Assembly: GCF_030272615.1 (NCBI RefSeq)
Contig: NC_081412.1
Location: 545,856,202 to 545,920,201, forward strand
Reading direction: 5' to 3'
From: Cryptomeria japonica
Lineage: Eukaryota > Streptophyta > Pinopsida > Cupressales > Cupressaceae
Length of the DNA stretch: 64,000 nt
Part shown: positions 22,252-34,290 of the stretch, piece after piece
Numbering within the stretch: position 1 is the stretch's first letter
Layout of the letters: every line of letters starts with the position of its first letter
Translations under genes and position numbers: made by a program
Notes under the pieces: model-generated
Seen by the model: the letters and a program-made list of their open reading frames with translations, nothing else
Database searches by the model: none
What the model was told of the DNA's origin: nothing

Positions 22252-24024
22252 CATTGATGTCAACACATGTAGTATCCGACATACTACATAGTCTCTCTCC
22301 CCCTTTGTGTGATGCAATTCTCCCCCTTTGTATAATCCATGGATTCTCACACATTTAGTATGCGGTATACTACATAATCTTTCTCCCTCTTTGACAACAA
22401 TGGCAAAGGGTACTATCAGGGTCTCTCACCTCTTTGTTTTTACCGTTCACTATCAAATATTTTTCTCCCCTTTTTCTCTTTACTGGATGCTTATACCTTT
22501 GATAGCAATTGTTACATCTTCTCAAGTTACAACACTTGAGATGGAGGGCACAACCACCAACTAACACCAATTTCTCAACAACCAAGTGTATATGCAGACC
22601 AAAACCTTAATGAATATACAAGACTGAAACTAATTGAATGCCCATTTGTTAGTGAATATAACATACCTATCACTTAGACTACAACATCTCCCCTTGATAT
22701 GCAGAAGCCATTCTGACCCCAATTTGTTAATATCAAGTGTTGAAGCTAACACTGATACCAATTGTATCTAATCCAATACCAAATGCATGTTTTCTTGTGC
22801 AGGTAACTTTCCCTCTTTGCAAGCAACACTCCCGATGGTCCAGTTGTGATTTTAGTTGGATAGACATTGAAACATCTCACAACCCCAGACACTTCTGAGA
22901 ACCCAAACATACCGGTACATCCATAGACACTTGCACACCCTCTATGTCTAGAAAGTCTGATACTAGTCAGAAAACATGATTGTCAACTCCCCCTGAGTCA
23001 TGCATCTCAGGTCCACATTGCCGGTCAGGTCCAATACTGGGGCTCTTATCAACTCCATATACCGGTTGAGTTGTGCATATGTGCTCATCTAATGATCTTT
23101 TAGATCCATTATATCCACCACACCCTATGACATGATCTTGGATCTTCACAATGCCATACACTGTCATCATCATGCCACAAATCAAACCTATTAGCCCAAA
23201 AACATCTATGCTTGCATGATCAACAACCAGACCAACATACGTCATTTAGGTTTTCATCAACACCACCTGAGACATAACGTCCCCATTCAATGTTACTGGG
23301 GCTAATGCAATGATCTCCAACTTCATTGTCTTACATAACCTGCAAGTACCTGTTAGCATCATACCGGTAACATCCCGCACATACCTGTTTCCTGTACCAG
23401 TCCATCATCACTACCGAAGCACCTTCTTGTAACTCCTTTCATTTTTTGTCACTTTGCATCTGAGTCCAATTGTTAATCTCCATCTATTGACACATGCGGT
23501 AGTGTTCCAACTTTGATCTGTAGGTGTGTAGCCAAGGAATCCTCTACACACACTTAACTTCTTATTTCCATCCTTCATACCAGCAACAACTTGTTCTTCC
23601 AAGTGTCCTTCTTCATTGAGGGGCTAATGATCTAATCAATATGTTACTCCTACTGAGGTCTTGCATCTCATTTAGGCCTTAGGAGATATCACCTGTGCAT
23701 TGAATGCACAATGTCGGTCCATGGTCGCATCGTCTTGCTTCTTCTTCCTTTCCTGCTTGGTCACATTCTTCTTCCCATTTTTTCAGTCTTGGGAGCAGGC
23801 CTTTCTTTCTTCTACTGATGGGTCCTTGTATTTCTAGATTTTGCATCACAACCAAAAGCAGTGCTATAGTATCACACAACATCCATCCCAAATTCATGAT
23901 TGGGGAATCTCTTAACATACTGGTTTGACCATTTTCTTTTGGTCATGTTGCTTTGATTGTCAACCAAAACTGGTGGACCTCTTGATCCTGTCGGGAGATT
24001 TCTCATTTGACTCCATGCAAGTAT
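22252..24024. other. Element C internal region without recognisable coding
   Basis: Minus ORFs at 23679-23918 and 23411-23602 are short and carry no pol motif. The stretch sits where pol would be in a full element. Confidence 0.6.
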
Positions 24025-25740
24025 CTAACTTCCATATGCTCTGTATCCATTTCTAAGTTGAGCATAGCTACTATACTGGCTTCCTAGTGACCGCAAGTCC
24101 TTCTTCCTATATTCATAACTTCTATGGCCAATTTCATTACAGTTATAACAAAGATTATTTGCATAACCGGGAGAGGGGATATGCATGTATCTACTCCTTG
24201 ATACATTTTTCTCATTTCCATGATATCTATGAGATCCTAGATTGTTCCTTCTAGATCCCTTTCTACATTCTTTTGCCCTATGGCCATGACCATTACATGC
24301 AAAGCAATAATCAGAGAAGGAAGGTTTATAACTTGCAAACTTATTTTGCCATGCATGGGGAGATCTTACTAGTTTGACATCTCCATTTCTCCTTCTCTTA
24401 GGATAGATCTTTGGTTGTCCATTCTTTAAATTTCCTCCATCTGGTCCTTTCATCTTCCACACTTGTCTTGACATGTGGGTGGTAGCATTTCTTTCTCCTC
24501 TTCCGGTAGGAGGTCCTCTTTGCCATCTTCTCATGTTCCTGCATCCAGTGAAGTTGTCTTCTCCCATCTTCCCTTTACCTTTGGGATCTGTATTGTTCCT
24601 CCTTTTTGTAGCACCGGTCCTCATCCTTATCTATATGTCTTCACTAGTTATGGTTAGATCAACCTTCTTCCAGGGAGCATTTCTAACCGTGAAGGTTTGT
24701 CCCTTGTTTTCTCCATTTGAGGAGACAAACAAAATGTCATTGTGGGGGACATTCTTGCTGGTGGAGAATTTACTGGCACCACTACCTAATCCTTCAGTGT
24801 CGTTGGCATGCTTTTCTCTTTCAACATTTTTACCAAGGCATCACTGCTACCATCAAATCGGATTCTCACCTTGAGTTCATCCTGACATTTCTCAAGGTCA
24901 TTTAAGAGAATCTCCATTTCTCCATCTAGTTGCTAATATTATTTCTTCTTGACCTCTAGCTTAGATGCTAGATCATTATACTTGCATTCCTTGGTGTCTT
25001 CTTGATGAGTCTTCAACTCTGAGATACGTTTCTTAGATCCTTCAAGGCATTTTATCAATCGGTTCTGCTCCACAATTGCAACATTCTTGAATAACGTGCA
25101 CTCATTTCTAACTCTACTAAGTTCTTCGAGTGCACTTACAAGCTCTCCTTCAAGATCAAATTCTTCTTCCTCTTCTTCTTCACCTTCACTATCATTTCCA
25201 AACACATCTTTTTGGTAGGAGTGATCTGCACGATCATTCTCAGATGTGTGCCTCTCATGTTTTGATTCTTGAGCCATAAAGAGGTGGGTTCCTTCATCAT
25301 CATTGTTGCGGCTACTAGAAGATCTACCTTCATCATTTGCAGATACATGAGATGCATTTCTCATTCTATCTTTACAAGCCAGTTCTACAGTAGTAGGCTC
25401 ATTTCCATAGAGATTCTTCAATCTATCCCACAAGATTTTTGCCGATCTGCATCTATCCTCCTATGAGGAAACATCATCAGATAAACCACAAAGTATAGCC
25501 TTCATTGCTACATCATTACACTAGTTTCTTCTTTCTGCATCTGAATCGGTGGGAGGACTGACTTTACTAAGGCAACCATTTACAATAGACATCCACACAT
25601 CAAACTGAAGAGAGGATAGGTAGACTTCCATTCTACAAATCTAAATGGAATTGTTTGAACCATCAAAAATCAAAGTAGGGATTGACGCTAAACAAACCAT
25701 TGTGTCCTTAAGCCAGAATCTACCCAAGCTAGAGAAATCT
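24025..25740 (-). pseudogene. Element C Gag with coiled coil and zinc knuckles
   Basis: Minus strand. The N-terminal part has VWMSIVNG and KILWDRLKNLYGN, the Copia Gag (UBN2-type) pattern. Then a Ser/acidic stretch (EGEEEEEEEFDLEGE), a coiled coil (about 25000-25150, LEELSRVRNECTLFKN, NRLIKCLEGSKKRISELK) and, after a frame change near 24940, a basic tail with a knuckle CFACNGHGHRAKEC (about 24260-24305) and a second, CYNCNEIGHRSYEY, whose last Cys is Tyr. It would package the RNA. The coiled coil plus repeated knuckles matches element B Gag rather than Copia-A or D, so B and C are probably relatives. Confidence 0.75.
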
Positions 25741-25759
25741 TATCAATCGGGAACCTAGG

Positions 25760-25771
25760 GCTTTGATACCA
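25760..25771 (-). other. Element C primer binding site
   Basis: Minus strand TGGTATCAAAGC, initiator-Met tRNA type, two bases from the 5' LTR edge at 25774. Confidence 0.85.
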
Positions 25772-25773
25772 AT

Positions 25774-28217
25774 TGTTAGACACAATGCACCACTAAGAGG
25801 GGGTTGAATCAGTGGTTCTCAAACTTTTCCCTCTAGCTGTCCTATGTGAGTATACCAGTTAACATATCTAACTAAATTCAGACTTACCAATTAGAAAGGA
25901 GACTAATCACAAATGCACTCACACAAAAATGACATCACATAACACCAACATATATGAGGAAAACCCAAGATGGGAAAAACCTTGGTGAGAAATGCTGATG
26001 GAGTCTACTGCACCAATCCAACCTCACAATGAATCTCTAATTACAATGTTCAGGGCACCAACCCAAGGAGCACCAATTGTTGATTTAGGGAACCAACCGA
26101 AGGAGAACCAACCGAAGGAGCACCAACCGAAGGAGCTACAACCCTTGCACCGAGCTACAACTCCGTGAATACAAAAACATATTTTTATACCAAATTCTTG
26201 TTACAAATGGATTTTGTAACACTTCTTCAAAACTCTCTATTGGATCTTCTATTCAGTTCATTGCCGGTTCTCTACTATCCCTCACATTGCTGCAACCTCA
26301 CTCTCTGTTGGTTCTGCACTTTGTTGGTTCTGCTCTCTGCTGGTTCTTTCTTCTGTCAGCTACTCTGCTACACTGCTTCTCTCCACCACCATCTTTGATA
26401 GCTTAGTCAGATGTCAACCATCCAAAACTTGCCAGTTCTCATTATCCCTTCTTTGCAAACTGCTATGGCTCTTCTCTGCCGATTTAGTCACCTCTGGTTT
26501 ACTTCTCTCACAGTCTCATTTGTAGACTACCGGTTGTCTCACTATTGCCGGTTGAACCTTTCAACCCAATTCTCTCTCTCACTCAGTCTCTCTTCTAAGT
26601 CTTGATGAGCACTTGATTGATTTGCTCTCTTTTGCAGTAGCAAAAATCTTACATTCAGCAACACCCTTCAATGATTTTGGATTGCATATTTATCAACTTG
26701 TTCTCCCACCAAAAGCCAATTCAAATTTTGGGCGGTTAGGGTTTTCTTCTACTAACCAAATCTGCATCCAATCTAATCCGATTTGCCTTGGACCACAGAC
26801 ATGCTTTGGAGGGATAAGCCATCACACATTTTCCATTTGTCCAAAGTATGTTTGCCAAGAATAGAAAACCCAAGCTTGTTTTTCGACCTTGAAATCTATT
26901 GACACATTCATGACCCAATTGTTTCCTTCTCAAGATTCTATTGCAATTTGATTTCCTTGCTTTGATCTTGGTGCCAACAACTCCCCAATCTCCTTCTGTC
27001 ATTCATTCTTCCTCTGATCCGATCCACAAATCATGAGCTCCATATTAAATGCACAACTGTAAAAACACCTACCATGCCTCGATGATATAAACACCTTCAC
27101 CGACTTCTACCTTCTTGCTACTTGGCACCTGTGTATTGTACATGTCCGCATCCAGCTCAACATTCAACTTAGCAAAGATCTTTGTGTCGGCTAGACTCGT
27201 TCACTGACAATCAACACACAACTGGTCCTTCTTTTCTACTAGTTCTCTAACCCTACCAGTATCTCACACTTTACCAGTTAACCATCATGTCTGCGCTTTG
27301 CTGATTTTTTGGTGGAACACCTTAACCGGTCGCCAGACATGCCTATCCATAGCATGCTCATTCTCATCAGGTAGGACCTCATCAGTTAGCCTATTTTCTC
27401 TCTTACCGATTCTCATACTTATCGGTAGGCACCTTGATGACACCATGTCATAAACCTTCAACTATTTCCATCTGAGGAATGTGCATGCCGGTTTCACTCT
27501 CTATCTGTAGCTGCTCAACTTTGCCTTCTTCATCATTAGACTAGACATCATCTTAGCTGGTTTGTCAAGGTGACAAACTCATCACTCTTCATCTGTCTTG
27601 ACAACTCATCATGCCTGCTTTGTCAGTCCATTGCATAACCCCCAATCTCATGCACTTGAGGTATTCCTTTGAATTACTAGTAGATCCAGTGTGAACCTTC
27701 AAACACCTGCCTTTACCTCTTCTTCCTTATCTCACAAAACTATGATGCATAGTGTGCATAATAGGAGATAGGATCCACTTACCAGTGGGAGTGGATCCTT
27801 GTCATCTGCATCTTGTAATTCACTCACGTGGCTTCCCTTCTTGTGCTGCATATCTTCAAATAGGTACATGTGATCCGGTGTGGGCACATTCATTGTCACT
27901 CATCTCTTCACATGGTGAGTGCATCTTTATTCGGTGGGAGTCCTTTTGGTTTGCATCCACACAGTGTACCGGTGACCTGCACATCCTTCTCCTCATGTGT
28001 TGATGTGATTTAGATAACACTCCACCTCTTCATCACAATCAAAAACTCAACATCTTTCTTATCTTGCTTGTACACTGGTCATAAGCTTGCCAGTTGGCAC
28101 CTGCTCACTTGATTTATTTATATTTTCCATGTCAACACATCACTTACTAGTTGACATATTCTCCTTACCAGTTGTCCTTCTATAGTGGTTGACATCAATG
28201 ACAACACAATGGCAACA
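25774..28217 (-). repeat. Element C 5' LTR (right copy)
   Basis: Partner of 19718-22237. The C-tract U5 motif is inverted at 25793-25811, close to the primer site. Confidence 0.9.
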
Positions 28218-28750
28218 TTATCATCACTTGATTGGAAGGATGCTACCAAAAAAACCTCGAGGGCAAGCATATAATTCAATCCTATCCTTAGTGAGGGGGT
28301 CTCCAAGCATCTAAAGCCCATTTGTTTAGTTAGGGAGGGAAAGCCAAAATTCATTGAATCTACAAATGGGAACGTGACATTTGAAACATTTTTCATCATC
28401 CAACACTCATTGACCATAAATAATAACATGGATTAAGGAGCACATAGCAAGGTTTTCCTCTATTAGGAAATATGAGTTGATCCCAACAAAAGGTGAATAT
28501 CTCCTTCAACAACACTAGACCAAGCAACTTTCACTTAATTCTATTTTGCATTGATCACAAGGCAGAAGGTGTGGGTAAAGAAATGTTTGTGAGGACTAGA
28601 AGTCATGCCACACATATCTAGGGATGGGGAATGTGACACCATAGGAGGTAAGCCATGTGGTGTAAAAAACACTATATAAATGGCACACAAACCAGGAATG
28701 ACACCAACAATGACAACCAAAACAACATATGAATAAATAGTGGTAATGAC
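28218..28750. other. Unassigned flank between element C and Copia-A
   Basis: No gene recognised. It may be the continuation of the LINE-derived sequence left of element C, but no motif settles this. Confidence 0.4.
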
Positions 28751-28790
28751 TGTTGGCATTTGCATGAAGATTGCATTAATTATTTGTTAT

Positions 28791-28860
28791 GTTGTCATTG
28801 ATGTCAATAAATCAGTAATGTTATTGTTGTCATTGATGTCAATAAATCAGTAATGTTATT
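28791..28860. repeat. 35-bp direct duplication in Copia-A left LTR
   Basis: Two identical units beginning GTTGTCATTGATGTCAATAA, at 28791 and 28826. The right LTR has one unit. Confidence 0.95.
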
Positions 28861-29532
28861 GTTGTAATGACTTGTTGTTTTGATAAATCCTAACTGATTA
28901 AGTTTGGTGAATTGGTTATATTGGTTTATGATCTGATGATGAGTGGTAATGATTATGACACATGCATATTGTATGAAGAGAGTTTCAAAGAGTTTTTAGG
29001 CGCATTGAGTTAATGTTTTTGTCTTGGGAATGAGCAAGTATATTGCATGTAATGCAAAGAGTGTGATGAGTTACTAAGTTTAGTGAAGCGATGATCAAGT
29101 AGCGGTCGAGGCTTTCTTGAATGATGTGTAGAGATTGTTATGTAATCCAACGGTCATACCTAAATAGACTTGTTTGTAATCTCTATGAGAGAATTAGGTT
29201 TTTTTTGTGTTACAAACCTAATTGATTTGTTTATAAGGTCGATGAGTTGTTTTAGTTTAAGTGTTGGCAAAGTTGAATTGAGTGTGTGGTTGCCGAACCG
29301 GATGATGTATCTGCAGTTTGAGTAAATTCAGATAGGAGCATTAAAAGGATCTAAACAAGAAAGTGAAGTGCTATTCTAACAGATCATAAAACTCTTGTTG
29401 TTTTCTAACAATTACAATAGTAAAATCCCCTAACCGGGTAAGCTCTAACAAGCTTGGTGTTATTCAAATCCTCTAACCAGGTGATCCATTAGCTTGGATT
29501 CTAAATCCTTTATAAAGGTTACTCCTCATAGG

Positions 29533-29537
29533 GTATT
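29533..29537. repeat. Gypsy-2 target site duplication, left
   Basis: GTATT directly before the LTR; the same five bases follow the element at 37446-37450. They prove the element inserted into the Copia-A LTR. Confidence 0.9.
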
Positions 29538-31129
29538 TGGTGCAGGGCACCTAGCACTCCAAGAATGAAAGATTTGATTTCTTTTGAGTTTGTGTGTTAA
29601 TTTATGATGTAATAATGGACCAACCATTGAGGACTCAGTAGAGCCATGGTTGATTTGTCCAAATTTTGGTTTGAGTCAATTGTGCTTAGGATGGTGTTAG
29701 CCAGAGAAGTGAGATGCTTCGGTAGATCACAGGCAAAATAATCTAGATGAATGTATTCATGTATTAGGATTCAATTGAGTTGGGTTTAGGTCTTCTAGGG
29801 TGTTTGAGGACCTTTATGAGCCTTAGAATGCATTAGAATGCAAAATTGCATCCTGGAGCAAAAGTTGTCAAAAGTTACATTTTTGGTTATAGGTGTTAGG
29901 TAGTCGGTTGAACCAATTGAAATAAGTGGAAATAAGCCAAACTTCACTTCATTGTATGGGTTGGAGGATTGGAAATGCATAAGCAGGTTTTTGGTTTGTG
30001 AAACAACCTTGTTTCTACTAGTTGTTGACAGTTTTTGTCTTGTTTTCCTTGTTTTTACGGTCCATTACAGACTAGATGGTGTAAAATCATTGCCATATTT
30101 GTATGTTTATTGTATTTTCTTTTATTAAGGTTGATTTTCATGTTTGATTGTTCCAGGTTATAGATATTTCTTTCATTCTTTGCAACTAGGAGCAAAACCC
30201 TTGCAAGTAGGGTTTAAGAGCAAGAAATGGATCTAACCTAGGCATTCTTTGATGGAACCAGTTGAAATCACTAAGAATGATAGGTTAGGGTCTGTAAATA
30301 GCTTAGGATAGGGTGTGTGATGCTGCAGGTCTAGGAAGAGGAGAAACAATGAATCCCTAGGCTCACCGCTAGGAGTAGGTGAGTTAGGACATCAAGAAAA
30401 GTGTGATTTGTGAGCACATGGAGATTGGTGCAGGTCCAAGTGGAATATGAATGGAAATAAATTTGAGTCCCCTTAAAGGTTCCCAAATTGTTTCGAGCAG
30501 GATTTTTGACTGGTGAAGAGTTTTAGACCCATCTTGCCAAGTCACCGGCTAGGCCTAAAACCCTTCAAAATAGTACAACATTGGAAAATCCACTTGTACA
30601 AATAACCCAGATGTGATTTTCTATTATTGTTTGTAAATTCCAAAAGGGTACTCGAATCCATGATTTATTTATAGGCTTGTTTGGGATTTTTTTCAAATTA
30701 AACCCCTAAAACCGCCTAGGGAGGGCTAATGCAATTAGGCCTATTTAGGTGCTAGTAGAGACCTAGAAGGGTTAAGAAGCCAAGGCGATGGATTTGGTGA
30801 GTCTTAAACCTTAAAATACATTGAAGACATGTTGTTGATGCATTGGGAAACCATAGGAAGAGATTGTGTGTTAAGATCCTTGCATGAGTGGTTGGAGCCC
30901 AGCAGAGGAGTGTGTGAGTAACTAAGGTGACAACCTCAAGTGGAGGAGTTGATTGACCTAAAACCATTGGCTATACCTAGGAGGAAAGTCAAGAAGGTTA
31001 ATACCTTGGAGGTACCATAAGCATAACCCCTACCAAGTGCCATTGGAAGGACTTGAGTAGTTGAAGGGTTGAGTAGGTCAAGTCACTCAAGAAGGTGTAA
31101 CAAACAAAGCTCCAAGACTCTCTGCATTA
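29538..31129 (+). repeat. Gypsy-2 5' LTR
   Basis: 1,592 bp, starts TGGTGCAGGGCACCTAG and ends CTCTGCATTA (the terminal CA is decayed to TA). It matches 35823-37445 with scattered differences. Confidence 0.9.
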
Positions 31130-31132
31130 GAG

Positions 31133-31144
31133 TGGTATCAGAGC
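31133..31144 (+). other. Gypsy-2 primer binding site
   Basis: TGGTATCAGAGC three bases after the 5' LTR, initiator-Met tRNA type. Confidence 0.92.
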
Positions 31145-31198
31145 CATTCTTTGAAAGATTTGGTGTATGTTAGATTGTGAAGAATTAGAAGCAAGGAA

Positions 31199-32797
31199 AT
31201 GCCTCCAAAGGCAATGACTCCAGAATCCATCAAATAGACGGTGGCAGAGATGATAGAAGGATTGAAGGATGCAGAAGGAAGTAGAGGAAACATAGAGGTT
31301 AAGAAGGAGAAGTGGAAGGGGAAGGTTAAGATAGAATGGGGTGATGAGACTGATGAAGAAGTGGAAGATGGAGAGGAACCAATAGCAGTAGCTATGCCTC
31401 AAGACCAAAACTTGTTCTTAGATGCAGTCAAATCCATTTATAAAGTCAACTTGGATAGATTACCCACATATGAAGGAAACCTCAATGGAGAAGAGTTGCT
31501 AGATTGGATAGAAGCTCTCAATAATCACTTTGATTACAAAGAGGTAGCAAAAGAGAAAAGAGTCAATGTGGCCAAATCAAGAATGAGAGGATCAACATTG
31601 GTTTGGTGGAATATGATGCAAGAACAAAGGATACAAGAAGGCAAAAAGAAGATAACTTCATGGGAGCGTATGAAGATCAGACTTAAGGCACAATTCCTTC
31701 CAGGAGATTATGAAGTTCAAAGCCATAAGAGACTGCAAAATCTGAAACAAAGGGAGTTAGATGTCAATGCATACACTAAAGAGTTCCATAAGCTCAGTTT
31801 GAGGGCTAGGAAGAATGAGAATGACGTGGAGAAGTTGGCCAGGTACCTGAATGACCTTAGATAGAATATACAAGATGAGATAAGCATCCTCACGCTAGAC
31901 ACTATTCATAAGTGTTTTCAGTTGGCCCTAAGGGAAGAAGAGAAGATCAAAAGGAGGAGTGAATAAAATTAGAAACATAGGGGAGGTAATAATTTCAGAG
32001 GTAGAGGAAAATTTGGTAGGGGGCAACAATCACCAAGAAGTGAAGAGCAGTAAGGCCAAGAAGGTAGTGGAGACTCTCAGAGAGGAGCATTTAGAGGATC
32101 CTATAGAGGAAGGAGCAATTTTAGTGGCAAGTTTGGAAACTCAGGAAGAAGAAATATAGTCTTCACTGGTAGGTGTTATCATTACAATCAAGTTGGGCAT
32201 ACCATGAGTAAGTGCTCGGGGAAAGCCTCAAGCTCCACAAGCTCATACATGGGGAAAAGAAGAACTCAATTGTTGCAGGAGGAGGACACTCAGAGTGTAA
32301 CTTCTTCAACCAGCAAGGTAGGGCCAGTGACAAATGGAGAAAACTTGATGATGAGGAGAGCAATGCTCAAGATACCCCAAGATCAAGAGCCACCACAAAG
32401 GAAAAGCTTGTTTAGAACCACTTGTAGGTCACATCGGAAGATTTGTAAAGTGATTGTAGATTCAGGTTCCACAGAGAATATTGTCTTAGTTGAAATGGTG
32501 GACAAACTCAAATTGAAAAGATTGCCTCACCTCACTCCCTACAAGGTATCATGGCTCAATCGGGGTCAACATGTATTGGTTGATGAACAAGCATGGGTGG
32601 ATTTTGAAATTGGTGAGTACAAGGATAGATTATTATGTGACATATTGCCTATGGATGCTTGTCATTTGATGTTGGGCCATCCATGGCAATATGATGTGAG
32701 AGCTACTCGTGATGGGGAGAAGAACAACTATCTTATCACCAAGAATGGGAAGAAGTATCAAATGGATCCACTACCTGAACCAAAGGAAGAAAAGTAA
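31199..32797 (+). pseudogene. Gypsy-2 Gag and aspartic protease (stop codons only)
   Basis: Starts MPPKAMTPESIK, with a stop after 12 codons. The Gag core (about 31430-31860) has LPTYEGNLNGEELLDWIEAL, STLVWWNMMQEQR and LKAQFLPGDYE. An RG-rich tail follows with several stops, then a zinc knuckle (about 32170-32220, YHYNQVGHTMSKC, second Cys replaced by Tyr), then protease with VIVDSGSTENIV (about 32452-32487) and HLMLGHPWQYD. Stops are TAG or TAA, almost all at places where a Gln codon is plausible. No frameshift. Confidence 0.88.
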
Positions 32798-32842
32798 ATA
32801 GGCTCAAGTGTGATGTTGATGAGAGGAAAATAGTTTTTTAAA

Positions 32843-34290
32843 GTGTTGAAACAAGAAGGACATCAAGGCCATGCTATAGTGTTGAAACCTAGAGAAGAAG
32901 CTAAGGAAGATCCAATGAGTGAAGTGCCTCAAGAGGTGCAAGGTCTACTCGAACAATATGAAAAAGTGATAGGGGATGAAATACCTAATTATTTGCCTCC
33001 AATGAGAGATGTAAATCATCAAATAGACTTAATACCATGGGCCAATCTACCAAACAAAGCTGCTTACAAAATAACACCTAGTCAAAATGAGGAGATCACC
33101 AAACAAGTGCAAGAACTCTTAGAAAAAGGGTTTATCAAGAAGAGTTTGAGTCCATGTGTTTTTCCTACTATGTTAGTGCCTAAAAAGGGAGGCAAATGGA
33201 GAATGTGCACGGACTCCAGAGCAATCAATAAGATTACTATAAGGTACCGGTTTCCCATGCCAAGGATTGAAGACCTATTAGACAATCTAGGAGGTGCAAG
33301 CTACTTCACAAAGGTGGACTTAAAGTCTAGTTATCATCAGATCGGAATCAGAACTAGAGATGAATGGAAGACAACCTTTAGAACCAATGCAGGCCTATAT
33401 GAGTGGTTGGTGATGCCATTTGGCCTCACCAATGCACCTAGTACCCTCCAAAGGCTCATGAATGAAGTCTTAGTTGAGTTTATTGGTAGATTTTTAATTG
33501 TATATCTTGATGAAATTTTGATCTATAGAAAGTTCAAGGAGGAACACCTCAAGCATCTGGAGATGGTTTTGAAGAAGTTGAAGGAGGCTCAACTCAATAT
33601 TAACCTTGAAAAATGTGAGTTTTTGAAAACAGAGCTTGTATACCTTGGTTTTGTTATTTCTCATGGATGTTTAAAAATTGATCGAAGTAAGGTAGAAGCA
33701 ATACTTAATTGGGCTATCCCTAGGGGCATAAGTGAAGTTAGAAGATTTCATGGAATGACATCTTTTTATAGGAAATTTGTGAGAAACTTTAGCCATGTTT
33801 GTGCTCCTATTCTCAATACCATTAAAGGAGGGATTAAATGTCACTTTAAGTGGACAAAGAAAGACAATAAGGGTTTTGAAAGGTTGAAAACCAAGATAGC
33901 AGAGCTGCCAACCCTTAGATTGCCCGATTTCAATTAGTTTTTTATAGTAGAATGTGATGCAAGACAAAGGGAAATAGGGGCAGTTTTAAGCCAAGAGAGA
34001 CATCCTATAACTTTCTTCTCAGAAAAGTTAAATGAAGCTAAGAAAAGGTACTCCACATATGACTTGGAGTTGTATGCAATGGTTCAAGCATTGAAAAAAT
34101 GGCATCACTACCTACTGCCCAAAGAATTTTTAGTCTTCAGTGACAACCATGCCCTTAGTTTTCTCAATGGGCAAGAGAAGTTGAATCAAAGACACCTAAA
34201 GTGGGTTGAGTACCTACAATAATATACATTTACTATTAAACACAAGAAAGGGATAGCCAAAAAAGTTGTTGATGCACTAAGTAGGAGAAT
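32843..34290 (+). pseudogene. Gypsy-2 reverse transcriptase and RNase H
   Basis: Same frame as gag. RT blocks: FPTMLVPKKGGKWRMCTDSR (about 33160-33220), FTKVDLKSSYHQIGI (about 33307), MPFGLTNAPSTLQRLMN (about 33415) and the active site VYLDEIL (about 33498), where the family has two adjacent Asp and this copy has Asp-Glu. RNase H follows: FIVECDA (about 33940), KRYSTYDLELYAMVQAL, HYLLPKEFLVFSDNHAL. Stops at 33935 (TAG) and 34220 (TAA). It makes cDNA in the particle; this copy cannot do so as read. Confidence 0.92.

Larger units (their letters stand above)
19718..28217 (-). mobile_element. Element C: gag-only Copia-like LTR element
   Basis: LTRs of 2,520 bp (19718-22237) and 2,444 bp (25774-28217), both beginning TGTTAGACACAAT on the plus strand and ending CCAACA or GGCAACA. 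In minus orientation: 5' LTR, primer site, Gag, about 1.8 kb without recognisable coding, polypurine tract, 3' LTR. No protease, integrase or RT motif is present anywhere inside, so it would need enzymes from another element. The flanks are GACAA (left) and TTATC (right), so no target duplication is visible. Confidence 0.85.
28751..29537 (+). repeat. Copia-A left LTR, first part
   Basis: Starts TGTTGGCATTTGCAT, as does 41471. It contains a 35-bp tandem duplication and lacks about 115 bp present in the right LTR near 41555-41670. It is cut at 29538 by Gypsy-2. Confidence 0.88.

Noticed and set aside
22967-23918. Small minus-strand ORFs inside element C
   Set aside because: Short, in different frames, and without any pol or Gag motif.
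31133-31144. tRNA-related sequence
   Set aside because: Only the 12-base primer binding site; no tRNA gene boxes around it.
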